From Acidobacteriota bacterium (GTDB lineage: Bacteria > Acidobacteriota > Terriglobia > Acidiferrales > UBA7541): a stretch of DNA of 33,559 nucleotides. Below are positions 24,053-32,625 of the stretch, one piece after another (the first letter of the stretch is position 1; each line of letters begins with the position of its first letter). Position numbers and translations under genes: made by a program. The notes beneath the pieces were generated by a model. The model was not told the origin of the DNA. It searched no databases and saw only the letters and a program-made list of their open reading frames with translations. Location of the stretch: NCBI GenBank assembly GCA_003223215.1, contig QHYH01000146.1:1-33559 (forward strand), written 5' to 3'.

Positions 24053-25180
24053 CTACGGGCAACCGTATCGGCGCAGCTTCTGTAATTGTTGGCGGGCTTC
24101 ACGGTTTCCGCTCCTGGTTGCCGCTCTCAGGAGGATCCATGCCTGTTCGCAATTCCTCGGAACACCTTCGCCCTTCAAATAACGCCGCGCCAGATCCAAT
24201 TCCGCCCCAGAACTGCCCGCCTCTACCGCAGACCAAAGGCGACTTGCTTCGACGCTTCTCCCTTGCGCCAAACTCGGAGCTCGAGAATAAGCTGCGCGAT
24301 ACGCGCCTGCCTTCGCGCGAGGAATCTCGGGACTCGGAGTCTTGGAATGATTTTGGGCGGACGAGTGGTCGGAACTTGGGAGCGCCTCGGGTTGAGCGGC
24401 ATCGGGAATGGCCTGAACGGCAGAGGGAGGCTCGCTCGGAACCTGAGGCAAATTCGGCAAAGGAGAGGAAATACGAGGTTGCGAGTCCGAGGTTCCGTTG
24501 AGGTTCTTCCCCAGACGAATCAAGGCATTAGCGACCTTCGGACGGAACCTCCCCACGAAACCGACATTTTGAACCAGCGCTACACACGAAAATAGAAATG
24601 CCGCGATAAGGAAGCCTGTCGCAACCTGGTGTAAGACTCCGCGTCGAGCCCCGGAAGAATCCTGCGATTGCCAGGTCACATCCGAGTTAAACAGGGGCGG
24701 CGGGTTCCGAGCCGGGCGGGGCTTGACCGGCCGCTGCTCACGGGCCTGCACTTGGGGCGGTGAGGGGACCTGGCTCTGATCCGGATTGGACCTGCCACGA
24801 GGAATATCCCGGCCTTGGTCGACGGCCCAGGCGGGCAGCGGATAATCTTGGCGTTGCTGGGCAACCCCTGACTCTCCTGCTTGCTTCAGCCAGTTGCGAA
24901 TCCGATTACAGCTGTCAACGGCGGGATCAATAAATCGCAATCCCCCGGATTTTTTGGATCTGTCCGTCCACACCACGTCGGCGTTGAGCTCTATCCGCTC
25001 TTCAGGATGTGGGGAGATAAAGATTCGCTTGGAGCCCAGTTGGTGAACGGCATCGGCCGCTTGGAACGCCAGGCCCTTTTCCGAGGCATCCAGTACAATT
25101 CCGCCGCTTCCCGCTTCAAACTCGAAGTAAGAAATTCCCCCCGGCCTCTTCCTTTGAATACACCGTCGTTCCGTTCTCAT
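24053..25180 (-). CDS. PilZ domain - transmembrane - Sel1-repeat protein
   Basis: About 375 residues from the ATG at 25180; the frame is open to 25396 but the extra part looks non-conserved. Residues 1-100 look like a PilZ domain: a basic RRCIQRKR start, the DASEKG motif (D-x-S-x-x-G) and the GLRFID strand. A proline/glutamine-rich linker (about 105-180) leads to one membrane helix (about 185-204, VATGFLIAAFLFSCVALVQ), then a second proline-rich stretch. The end (about 311-373) is a Sel1-type repeat pair (VEASRLWSAVEAGSSGAELDLARRYLKGEGVPRNCEQAWILL). PilZ would sense c-di-GMP in the cytoplasm and the Sel1 part would lie across the membrane. It is convergent with regulator 1. Confidence 0.82.
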   Translation of the reverse strand: MRTERRCIQRKRPGGISYFEFEAGSGGIVLDASEKGLAFQAADAVHQLGSKRIFISPHPEERIELNADVVWTDRSKKSGGLRFIDPAVDSCNRIRNWLKQAGESGVAQQRQDYPLPAWAVDQGRDIPRGRSNPDQSQVPSPPQVQAREQRPVKPRPARNPPPLFNSDVTWQSQDSSGARRGVLHQVATGFLIAAFLFSCVALVQNVGFVGRFRPKVANALIRLGKNLNGTSDSQPRISSPLPNLPQVPSEPPSAVQAIPDAAQPEALPSSDHSSAQNHSKTPSPEIPRAKAGAYRAAYSRAPSLAQGRSVEASRLWSAVEAGSSGAELDLARRYLKGEGVPRNCEQAWILLRAATRSGNREARQQLQKLRRYGCP

Positions 25181-25546
25181 GGCTTCTCGTGGTGCTGACG
25201 GCTCCCGAGCAACAGCTCCCGTTTGAGCGCTTTCGCTCCACCATCCGCATCCCGGTCGACCTGCCATTCTGGCTCGGGCAATGGTAAGAGCCTGCAACCT
25301 GGTGATGTTCCATTCTACAACCTCCCTTTTGGGACCACCTGGAGCCTTAGGTCCATGTGCATGCCGGCAAAATTCGCTTTCCCCGAGCCACGACAACTAA
25401 GTTAAATGGTTTCAACAGAATAGACGATTCCATGCAAATGCCGTTTGTGTTTCTTTCTAACCGGCTAAGGTGTTCGCCTCAGAAGAATGAGAGCAACCAC
25501 CCGATTGCCCGGGGTCGCTGTACCTTCATAACCTGCCAGAGAACCG
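25181..25546. other. Divergent intergenic region
   Basis: Separates the minus-strand PilZ-TM-Sel1 gene from regulator 2. If the PilZ gene starts further upstream, up to 25396, the gap shrinks to 150 nt. I see no RNA gene, repeat or strong hairpin. Promoters for both genes should lie here but no clear -35/-10 pair was found. Confidence 0.4.
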
Positions 25547-26179
25547 ATGCCCACTCGCGTCTTGCTTGCGGATGATCATGCGCTGATCCGTCAGGGGCTC
25601 AAGGCCTTGCTGGAAAAGCAAGGAATCCAAGTCGTTACGGAGGCGTCCGATGGACAGGAAGCCGTGCGCTTGGCCGAGAAGGCCCAGCCTGAAGTGGCCA
25701 TTCTGGACATCACCATGCCGGTGCTAAACGGGGTCGACGCCGCCCGCGAGCTGATTAAGTCCACGCCGAAAACAAAAGTCATTCTTCTCACCCAGCATGA
25801 CGAAGATCAATACGTGACGGAAGCGCTTCGCGCCGGCGTAAAGGGATACGTACTCAAAAGCCAGGCTGCCGAAGACTTGGTTCATGCCATTAGGGAAGTT
25901 TGCAAAGGATCCGTTTATCTGAGTCCGAGCATTTCGCGGGCGGTCGTAGACGCCTATTTATCGAAGACGTATGTTTCGCCCGATCCTCTTTCCATGCGCG
26001 AGCGCCAAGTTCTGCAGTTGGTCGGCGAAGGGAAGTCCACCAAGGATATTGCTTTGCAACTCGGAATCAGCGTCAAGACCGCGGAATCCCATAGGGCTAG
26101 ACTCATGCGGAAACTTGATATCCATGAAACCGCCAGTCTTGTTCGCTATGCCATTCGGCGCGGGCTAATCCAAGCCTAA
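25547..26179 (+). CDS. NarL/FixJ-type response regulator (2)
   Basis: 210 residues, co-linear without gaps with regulator 1 and identical at about 146 of 210 positions (counted by hand). The receiver has LADDH, Asp54 in ILDITMP, LLTQHD and YVLKSQ; the LuxR-type output reads LSMRERQVLQLVGEGKSTKDIALQLGISVKTAESHRARLMRKL. The DNA-recognition helix region (LGISVKTAESHR) is the same as in regulator 1, so both probably bind the same or similar sites. No kinase gene is adjacent. It may receive phosphate from the same stressosome-linked kinase or from an unlinked one. It stands alone, 308 nt before the GGDEF gene on the same strand. Confidence 0.94.
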   Translation: MPTRVLLADDHALIRQGLKALLEKQGIQVVTEASDGQEAVRLAEKAQPEVAILDITMPVLNGVDAARELIKSTPKTKVILLTQHDEDQYVTEALRAGVKGYVLKSQAAEDLVHAIREVCKGSVYLSPSISRAVVDAYLSKTYVSPDPLSMRERQVLQLVGEGKSTKDIALQLGISVKTAESHRARLMRKLDIHETASLVRYAIRRGLIQA

Positions 26180-26487
26180 CCTCCTGCGAAATCAACTATT
26201 TCTTCCCCTGCACTCTCAATCTTTATCCTAGGGTCGTTTGGGTGATTCACCGGATTGTTTTCAAAAGCCAAGAAGTTATTGTGCCTCATGGAGGGGGGCT
26301 GCCTCCGAGTTCAGGGCCCCGCCTGAAACACCCCAACATCCCTTTGCCCTGGAAGGGAGGCGGCCCATCCCCAATTTCTTGGAGGTTCGCGCGGCGCTGA
26401 AAGTGCCCTGGAGTGAGGGACTCGCGAAAGGGTGCAAAGGAAAGCGACCAGTGCGGACCGAGTGTTCTGCCACTGAGGCGGGAAGCG
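26180..26487. other. Intergenic gap before the GGDEF gene
   Basis: About 308 nt with no convincing gene. The longer GGDEF frame starting at 26413 is not used because its start has no ribosome-binding site. No strong terminator hairpin was seen after regulator 2 and no recognised riboswitch core (including GEMM) before the cyclase. Confidence 0.45.
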
Positions 26488-27360
26488 ATGCCGATGTCTT
26501 CAGAGCGAAGTAAGTCCGGCAGAGAATCACAGAATCACACGGGAATCTGGCAAACCGCGAACCAGCTCAAAGAGTTTGCCCGTTTGCGCATCCCGGTTGA
26601 CTCCAAGGCCGATTTTCATCTTGGAGACCGGAGACGGCGCTCTCGACGGGGGGCCGATACAGCTTTGGATAGGATATTTCAAGGACTGCTGCGAGAGGCG
26701 AACCGCGAGCTTGCCAGCCTGCTGAGGGATGTGCGTGCCGGTTCCGACACGACACTGCTGGACGCCGCGGAAAGCACCGTCATTCGCGACCTTCTCAGGC
26801 GTGCGCTTCAGTGTGCGACCAAGCAATACCTGGTGCAAACCGAACTCAGCAATCTTGCGCTCATGGACGAATTGACGGGACTCTATAACCGGCGCGGTTT
26901 CCTGGCCCTCGCGGATCGCCAGTTGAGGCTTGCCCGGCGCTCTGACCGCAGCTTGCTTCTGTTTTTCATTGACGTTGACGGACTGAAAGAAATCAATGAT
27001 TTTTTCGGCCATAGCGAGGGCGATGCTGCATTGGTGTGGACGGCGGAGGCCCTGGAAGCCACTTTTCGCGATTCCGACGTGATTGCACGTATTGGCGGCG
27101 ACGAGTTCGCCGCGCTGGCCATCGAAGCTTCCGGCCAGAGCGAAGGCTCTATTCGGGAACGCCTGACCGAGTACCTAAGCTCGGTGAGCCGCAAGGATGG
27201 TGATTACAGGTTTTCCGTCAGTCTGGGGACCGCGCGCTTCGATCCGTGGAATCCGGTGTCCATTCGAGAGCTCATCGCCGAAGCAGATCGCGCGATGTAC
27301 GAGCAGAAACGGCGTCGTTCTTCCCTGCGTCTGAGTAACGAGGCCTGTTATCAGTCCTAG
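26488..27360 (+). CDS. GGDEF diguanylate cyclase
   Basis: 290 residues from the ATG at 26488 (GAGG 9 nt upstream); a second ATG lies two codons later. Residues 1-120 form a soluble helical region of unknown class (ALDRIFQGLLREANRELASLLRDV). The GGDEF domain begins with DELTGLYNRRGFLAL, continues with FIDVDGLKEINDFFGHSEGDAAL, and carries an intact active site, IGGDEF (residues 202-207). The allosteric I-site RxxD is also intact: RDSD at 194-197, five residues before GGDEF. The enzyme should make c-di-GMP from two GTP and be feedback-inhibited. A PilZ gene follows on the same strand and a PilZ-Sel1 gene lies upstream. Confidence 0.95.
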   Translation: MPMSSERSKSGRESQNHTGIWQTANQLKEFARLRIPVDSKADFHLGDRRRRSRRGADTALDRIFQGLLREANRELASLLRDVRAGSDTTLLDAAESTVIRDLLRRALQCATKQYLVQTELSNLALMDELTGLYNRRGFLALADRQLRLARRSDRSLLLFFIDVDGLKEINDFFGHSEGDAALVWTAEALEATFRDSDVIARIGGDEFAALAIEASGQSEGSIRERLTEYLSSVSRKDGDYRFSVSLGTARFDPWNPVSIRELIAEADRAMYEQKRRRSSLRLSNEACYQS

Positions 27361-27522
27361 AAGGCGAACGTGGACGTTCACACTCTGTGTTCAAAGGAGA
27401 TCAGATAAGGCGCAGAGTGGATTTTAGAATCAGTTGGATAAACGGGAACGTTGTCACAAGCCCAGTGCACTTCCGAGCTTCGCCGAGTGGGCGACGATCC
27501 CGATTGAAAGGGCGAGACACTC

Positions 27523-27840
27523 ATGGCAGTGCGGTCTGGTCGACTTGAAAAACGCATTCAGCTGTCCCTGCCGGTACAGATCTCGAGTCTTTATGATCCC
27601 TCAAAGGCCGAGCGGACCACTACGGAGAACGTATGCTCGCTGGGAATGCGCCTCTTGACGCAAAAGGCCAAAGAATTGAACGAGCGGCTGATGATCAGTT
27701 CCTTGGTGGGCGATTTGCGGGCGCTGGCTCGCGTTGTTTACTGCCAGCGTTTGCCGGACGGGCGTTTTGGAATCGGAATTCAGTTTCAGGGGCGAGCTGT
27801 CAATTGGCAGGCAGGTTCGCTTGCCGACGGCAGGGATTGA
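27523..27840 (+). CDS. Small PilZ-domain protein
   Basis: 105 residues, a stand-alone PilZ domain. The RxxxR motif is present near the N-terminus (RLEKR, Arg7 and Arg11). The second c-di-GMP motif, normally D/N-x-S-x-x-G, reads NVCSLG, with Cys where Ser is usual. The remainder has the expected beta pattern (LMISSLVGDLRALARVVYCQRLPDGRFGIGIQFQ), ending with the GIGIQF strand typical of PilZ. It would act as a c-di-GMP receptor in the cytoplasm, matching the cyclase 162 nt upstream. A GAACGT-GG-ACGTTC dyad lies just after the cyclase gene (27366-27379). A purine-rich AAAGGGCGAG site precedes the ATG. Confidence 0.82.
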   Translation: MAVRSGRLEKRIQLSLPVQISSLYDPSKAERTTTENVCSLGMRLLTQKAKELNERLMISSLVGDLRALARVVYCQRLPDGRFGIGIQFQGRAVNWQAGSLADGRD

Positions 27841-28237
27841 GCCCTGAGACGCCGACATTCATTCTTACTTCTTTGTTCCCGCCAGATCGGCGAACGGGAC
27901 ACAATTCGCCACAAACAGAGCCGGAGTTTGACCGGAAGATTCCCGAGAGTCCGGATATGAGGAAAGACATGCGGTTTCGGGGCCTCCTCCGCCTCTGGTC
28001 TCGCTGCTCTACGTTCATGAAAGGGTCTACCCGAGTGATTTTCGGGATTGCCCCGGTGTCAGGCTGGGTGATGTAACCGATTGTCCTCCCCCACGGGCTC
28101 CGTTAATTTTTTGTTTAGCCTTCCGCCGTGTGCCCCAGCCCCCGGATACGTGCTTGGAAAGGGAAGTCAAAAGACTCGATGATTCGCTTTTCTAGAAATC
28201 TGCTCTTGTGTAAGTCCACTTGGGATAGGAAGGATCA
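27841..28237. other. Intergenic gap before the FAD oxidoreductase
   Basis: About 397 nt without a supported gene. A short ACGG-GCT-CCGT hairpin followed by TTAATTTTTTG (28092-28113) is a weak terminator candidate for the GGDEF/PilZ transcription unit. The oxidoreductase has a good AGGAAGGA ribosome-binding site at the end of the gap. Confidence 0.45.
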
Positions 28238-29431
28238 ATGATCACTTGTGACGCAGCGGTAGTCGGCGCGGGTCCGTATGGACTCTCGGCCGCGGCGCAT
28301 TTAAGAGCTGCCAATGGATTGGATATTCGCGTTTTCGGCCAGCCGATGTCCTTTTGGGAGAGGCATATGCCCAAATGGATGCTGCTGCGGTCACCTCTGG
28401 CAGGGTCGCACCTCTCCGACCCTCAAGGGGCCCTGACGCTCGAAGCTTACCGCGCTGCCTCGGGAAACGAGATCACCGCCCCGCTGCCCCTATGCCGCTT
28501 TATCGACTACGGGCGTTGGTTTCAATCGCAGGCTGTTCCTGACACGGATCGGCGAAAAATTGAGCGCATCGAGAAAAACGGAAACGGGTTTCAACTTACG
28601 GTAGAAGACGGCGAAGTCTGGCAAGCGCGCCGCGTGATTATCGCAGCAGGGGTTGAGCCCTTTGCCAGCAAGCCCGAGGAATTCAAGCACGTGCCGCGCG
28701 AATTGGCCTCCCATTCTTGCGACCACTGTGATCTGGGCCGTTTTGCCGAGAAAAGGGTCGTAGTCATCGGAGCCGGGCAAAGCGCTTTGGAGTCGGCCGC
28801 ATTGCTCCACGAAGCGGGGGCCGATGTGGAAGTGTTGGTCCGTGCCCCTTTTGTTCGTTGGCTCTGGCGGCGTAAATGGTTTCATACCTTTAAGCCGGTC
28901 GCGCGCATGCTGTACGCGCCGGCGGACGTAGGGCAAGCCGGGCTCAGCCAGCTCGTAGCACGTCCTCATTTGTTCCGCCGCATCCCTCGATCGGTTCAAG
29001 ATCGCTGGGGAAAGCGCGCCATCCGGCCTGCGGGGGCGGCGTGGCTCAACCCTCGGTGTCAACCCATTCGCATTACCACCTCGCGTGTGGTGACCTCGGC
29101 AGTTCCCCAAGGCGACAAGCTGTTTCTCACCTTGAACGATGGCACGGAACGCTCTGTGGACCACGCCCTGCTCGCTACCGGCTTTCGCGTAGACATTGCC
29201 CATTATCCGTTCCTCTCGAAGCCGTTGCTCAAATCCATCGAGACCATTAACGGCCACCCAAAACTCAAGAACGGGTTCGAGTCTTCTGTCCCCGGACTCC
29301 ATTTCCTCGGCGCCCCTGCTGCCTGGAGCTTCGGTCCGCTGATGCGCTTCGTTGCCGGTGCGGACTTCGCATCGCGTAACCTGACGCGCGGCATTCTGGG
29401 AAGGGTCAAATCCATCACGGCTCAAAAATAA
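28238..29431 (+). CDS. FAD-dependent oxidoreductase / flavin monooxygenase-like protein
   Basis: 397 residues; ATG with AGGAAGGA 4 nt upstream. Two dinucleotide-binding folds are visible: the FAD GxGxxG at residues 10-15 (VVGAGPYGLSAAAHL) and a second NAD(P)H site at 178-183 (VVVIGAGQSALESAALL). Between them comes RRVIIAAGVEPF and near the C-terminus LLATGFRVD, the ATG motif of flavin monooxygenases and lysine N-hydroxylases. The WERHMPKWMLLRSPLAGSHLSDP segment also fits this class. It probably hydroxylates or oxidises a small molecule with NAD(P)H. The ATP-grasp gene starts 2 nt after its stop, so the two are coupled. Substrate unknown. Confidence 0.88.
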   Translation: MITCDAAVVGAGPYGLSAAAHLRAANGLDIRVFGQPMSFWERHMPKWMLLRSPLAGSHLSDPQGALTLEAYRAASGNEITAPLPLCRFIDYGRWFQSQAVPDTDRRKIERIEKNGNGFQLTVEDGEVWQARRVIIAAGVEPFASKPEEFKHVPRELASHSCDHCDLGRFAEKRVVVIGAGQSALESAALLHEAGADVEVLVRAPFVRWLWRRKWFHTFKPVARMLYAPADVGQAGLSQLVARPHLFRRIPRSVQDRWGKRAIRPAGAAWLNPRCQPIRITTSRVVTSAVPQGDKLFLTLNDGTERSVDHALLATGFRVDIAHYPFLSKPLLKSIETINGHPKLKNGFESSVPGLHFLGAPAAWSFGPLMRFVAGADFASRNLTRGILGRVKSITAQK

Positions 29432-29433
29432 TC

Positions 29434-30720
29434 TTGGCTACAGCGACAATTGCGATTTTGGCAGAACACGCACCGCAGGTGGCGGACCGCGCCAGCAGCT
29501 CATGTGGCGCTCTGCTCATGGGTGCGGACTATCGCGCTCTTGGCGTGGCGCGAAGTCTTGGCCGGCGCAACATTCCTGTCTGGGTGATCAAGCAAGGCGG
29601 CCATCTGGTGGCGGCCGCCTCGCGCTATGTGCGCCGCAGAGTTTCCTGGCCGGAAGGGGAAGACGCAGAACGAATTGACTTTCTCCTGAACCTCAGTGTC
29701 AAGAACGGTCTCAAAGATTGGGCGCTGATTCCCACGGACGACTATACCGTCAGCTTGGCGTCCGTCCATCATGAGCTGCTTTCCAAGCAATATCGCGTCA
29801 CCGTTCCACGATGGGAAAAATTGCGGTGGGCGTGCGACAAACGGCTGCTTCACGAACTGGCTGAAGGGTTGGGAATTCACCAGCCCTGGACAAAGTGTAT
29901 TTCCGACGAGCAGGAACTCGCCGGCGTCGACTGCCCTTTCCCCGTCATTCTCAAACCGGCTCTGCGGCTTACGCCCAACAGCCTCGCGATTCCTAAGGCG
30001 TGGCGTGCCGACGACCGCGAAGCCCTGTTTCGGCGCTTCAAGGAAGCCAGCAGTCTCGTTCCTCCGGAAAACCTGATCATCCAGGAAGTGGTTCCAGGGG
30101 GAGGAGAGACCCAGTTTTCTTACGCGGCGCTTTGCAAAAACGGCGTTCCTCTCGCCTCCGTAGTGGCCAAGCGCCTGCGCCAATATCCCAAGGATTTCGG
30201 CCAGTTCAGCACCTTTGTCGAGACCATCAGCGAGCCCCAACTCGCCGAAGCCGCGGAGCGCCTGCTGGCGGCAACTCGCTTCACCGGTCTTGTGGAAGTA
30301 GAATTCAAAAAGGATCCGCGGAATGGCCAGTTCAAGGTTTTGGACATCAATCCCCGAGTCTGGGGCTGGCATACCCTCTGCGCGCGGGCGGGCGTCGACT
30401 TTTCTTATTTGCTATGGCTTCTCGCAAGAGGCGAGCCAGTTCCCTGTGTGCGAGGGCGCGCAGGCGAGCGCTGGATTCACACGAGCGCCGACCTGCGAGT
30501 GGCACTTGGAGGGATTTTGAGCGGAGACTTTTCGTTTGGGTCTTACTTGCGCTCGCTCCGCGGACCGCTGGAATCCGCCATTTTGTCTTGGGACGATCCC
30601 GCCCCCGCGCTTCTGGACCTTCCGCTCTTTGCTTACTCGCTGGGCAAGTATGCGTGGCGGGAAAAGATTCTTAGTCCCGTTGGCCAGCAGTTCCGGCCTC
30701 GAGGACCGGTTATCCCTTAG
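29434..30720 (+). CDS. ATP-grasp family ligase
   Basis: 428 residues if started at the TTG at 29434, two bases after the upstream stop; an ATG at 29518 would remove 28 residues but cut near the start of the first fold (GALLMGADYRALGVARSLGRRNIPVWVI). The ATP-grasp domain shows FPVILKPALRL (ATP-binding lysine), LIIQEVVPGGGETQFSYAALC, and the metal-binding LVEVEFKKD ... FKVLDINPRVWGWH. Such enzymes join a carboxylate to an amine, thiol or similar group with ATP. The closest recalled type is the stand-alone ATP-grasp of amino-acid ligases and surface-polymer clusters. The neighbouring oxidoreductase suggests a two-step modification. A hairpin lies after the stop (30727-30740). Confidence 0.88.
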   Translation: MATATIAILAEHAPQVADRASSSCGALLMGADYRALGVARSLGRRNIPVWVIKQGGHLVAAASRYVRRRVSWPEGEDAERIDFLLNLSVKNGLKDWALIPTDDYTVSLASVHHELLSKQYRVTVPRWEKLRWACDKRLLHELAEGLGIHQPWTKCISDEQELAGVDCPFPVILKPALRLTPNSLAIPKAWRADDREALFRRFKEASSLVPPENLIIQEVVPGGGETQFSYAALCKNGVPLASVVAKRLRQYPKDFGQFSTFVETISEPQLAEAAERLLAATRFTGLVEVEFKKDPRNGQFKVLDINPRVWGWHTLCARAGVDFSYLLWLLARGEPVPCVRGRAGERWIHTSADLRVALGGILSGDFSFGSYLRSLRGPLESAILSWDDPAPALLDLPLFAYSLGKYAWREKILSPVGQQFRPRGPVIP

Positions 30721-30726
30721 GGAATC

Positions 30727-30740
30727 AACCCGTTCGGGTT
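30727..30740 (+). terminator. Short stem-loop after the ATP-grasp gene
   Basis: AACCC-GTTC-GGGTT, a 5-bp stem 6 nt past the stop codon. It lacks a following T-run, so termination would be weak or the hairpin may just protect the mRNA end. The UDP-glucose dehydrogenase gene starts 118 nt further on. Confidence 0.3.
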
Positions 30741-30858
30741 TGCAGGGTTTGCTCGATTGCAGCGTTACCCGGCCTTGTTTAGTTTTGCTGTTTCGGTGCG
30801 ACTGCTGATTTTCTGGAGTTCGCCGCGTCAACGATTGTAGAGCAAAGGGAGGTACAAA

Positions 30859-32307
30859 TTGCGGATCACAGTGATTGGTTGCGGGTACGTGGGTCTGGTT
30901 ACGGGAACATGCCTTGCCGAGGTAGGACACCAGGTCGTTTGCACCGATAACGACGCCGAACGTATCGCCACGCTAAAGGCCGGCGTCGTGCCCATTTACG
31001 AGCCGCACCTCGATGCGCTACTGACCTCTAACCTGCAGGCGAAGCGTCTTTCTTTCGCTGGTGATGCGGCCGATGCAGTGCAATCAGGCGAAGCAATCTT
31101 CATCTGCGTGGGCACCCCTCCAAAGGAAAATGGCGAAGCCGACCTCTCTGCCATCGACAATGTGGCGCGTCTGATCGCCACCGAGGCTCACTCTTCAAAA
31201 CTGGTCATCGAGAAAAGCACGGTGCCCGCCCAAACGGGACAGCAATTGAAGCGCGTGCTCAGCGTTTACCGCCGAGACCCCTCCGTGGAATTCCGCGTGG
31301 CCTCCAATCCTGAATTTCTGCGCGAGGGCACGGCCGTGGAGGATTTCCTCCACCCCGATCGCATTGTGTTGGGCGTCGAAGACAAGGACTCTGAAAAGCA
31401 GCTTCGTGAGATCTACCGCCCCATCCTGGAAGCCCCTCGAGGAAAAACAAAGATCCATTGTCCGGTGCATTTGGGCGGGTGCCCCCCGGCGAAATCCCCC
31501 GAGCTCGTGGTTACCACCATCAACAGCGCCGAACTGATCAAGCATGCCTCCAACTCGTTTCTGGCTTTGAAGATTTCCTACGCCAACATGATTGCAGACC
31601 TGTGCGAAAAAGTCGGCGCCGATATTAAAGAAGTTGTTCGTGCCATGGGACTTGATCCCCGGATTGGGCCGCAATTTCTGAATGCAGGACTTGGATTCGG
31701 TGGCTTTTGCTTGCCCAAAGACGTCCAGGCATTTGTCCGGCTGGCAGAGCGTTCCGGGGTAAACTTCGGCATGCTAAAAGAGGCCGAGGCGGTCAACAAG
31801 CGCCGCGTCGATTTGTTTATTGAAAAAGTCCGCCAGGCGCTTTGGGTGATCAAAGACAAGCGAGTAGGAATCCTAGGCCTGGCGTTTAAGGCCAACACCG
31901 ACGACATTCGTTTTGCACCATCTCTGGGAGTCATCGAGCGATTGCTGGCTGAGGGAGCACAGATTTGCGCCTACGACCAGGAAGCAATGGACAAAACCTC
32001 GGCCATTTTCCCGCAGGTGGAATTCTGCCGCGAACCTGACCACGTCGCTCGCGATGCAGATGCTTTATTGATCCTCACCGAGTGGCCGGAGTTCCGCCAA
32101 CTCGACTGGAAACGTGTTTACGATGCGATGAGCCGGCCACTCATCGTCGATGGCCGCAACCTACTTGATCCGGCAACCATGACGGAACTTGGGTTTGAAT
32201 ACCACGGCTTCGGCCGGCCCCTCGAAAAGCCGCAGCCACAACTCGTACCCTCTGTCATGGTCGGTCGATCTTCCTCCGCTGTCCAACAACCTCGGTTGGC
32301 AACGTGA
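30859..32307 (+). CDS. ugd: UDP-glucose 6-dehydrogenase
   Basis: 482 residues, TTG start with a strong AAAGGGAGG ribosome-binding site 6 nt upstream. It oxidises UDP-glucose to UDP-glucuronate with two NAD+, supplying uronic acid for capsule or exopolysaccharide. Motifs: NAD fold VIGCGYVGLVTG, FICVGTPP, VIEKSTVP, ASNPEFLREG, the LIKHASNSFLALKISYANMIADLC central helix (Lys228), and the catalytic cysteine, Cys284 in GFGGFCLPKD. The C-terminal domain has ILGLAFKANTDDIR and LTEWPEF. An extra stretch of about 17 residues before the central helix (residues 195-215, with Cys201-x2-His204-x3-Cys208) is absent from typical enzymes such as TuaD. The C-terminal 25 residues are low-complexity. Confidence 0.95.
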   Translation: MRITVIGCGYVGLVTGTCLAEVGHQVVCTDNDAERIATLKAGVVPIYEPHLDALLTSNLQAKRLSFAGDAADAVQSGEAIFICVGTPPKENGEADLSAIDNVARLIATEAHSSKLVIEKSTVPAQTGQQLKRVLSVYRRDPSVEFRVASNPEFLREGTAVEDFLHPDRIVLGVEDKDSEKQLREIYRPILEAPRGKTKIHCPVHLGGCPPAKSPELVVTTINSAELIKHASNSFLALKISYANMIADLCEKVGADIKEVVRAMGLDPRIGPQFLNAGLGFGGFCLPKDVQAFVRLAERSGVNFGMLKEAEAVNKRRVDLFIEKVRQALWVIKDKRVGILGLAFKANTDDIRFAPSLGVIERLLAEGAQICAYDQEAMDKTSAIFPQVEFCREPDHVARDADALLILTEWPEFRQLDWKRVYDAMSRPLIVDGRNLLDPATMTELGFEYHGFGRPLEKPQPQLVPSVMVGRSSSAVQQPRLAT

Positions 32308-32625
32308 AGCAAACGCACGCTACCACAACCCGCTAGAGCCCTAAACAGGGACCTTCGAAACAGGACTGCCCCACCGCATCCTACCGGACTCGTTTTCCCC
32401 CGTTAGTGCCATTGTAGGACTGGGCCTGACTGCCCCACCTCGCAGAAACCTTATGGTCGCTTTCTGGCCCTGCGAGCAGTTGTTGAACCGCGCTTTCATT
32501 GATTAGTGTCTCTCCTTGCTAGCGAGCACTCGCGAGCCGGCCCTTTGGCTCGGAATGCTCCCCGGCCCTGGTTCCCCTCCCCTGCCTCAACCACCCCGGG
32601 ATTCATTGTTCTGAGAGAGACACTA
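32308..32625. other. Intergenic region upstream of the Ig-repeat protein
   Basis: About 318 nt. It holds a 12-bp direct repeat (GACTGCCCCACC at 32364-32375 and 32428-32439), a hairpin CGAGCC/GGCTCG (about 32531-32552) and one arm of the inverted repeat that ends at the start codon of the next gene. No gene is seen. Confidence 0.5.

Noticed and set aside
27366-27379. GAACGT-GG-ACGTTC as a terminator
   Set aside because: The loop would be only 2 nt and no T-run follows; at most a protein-binding dyad.
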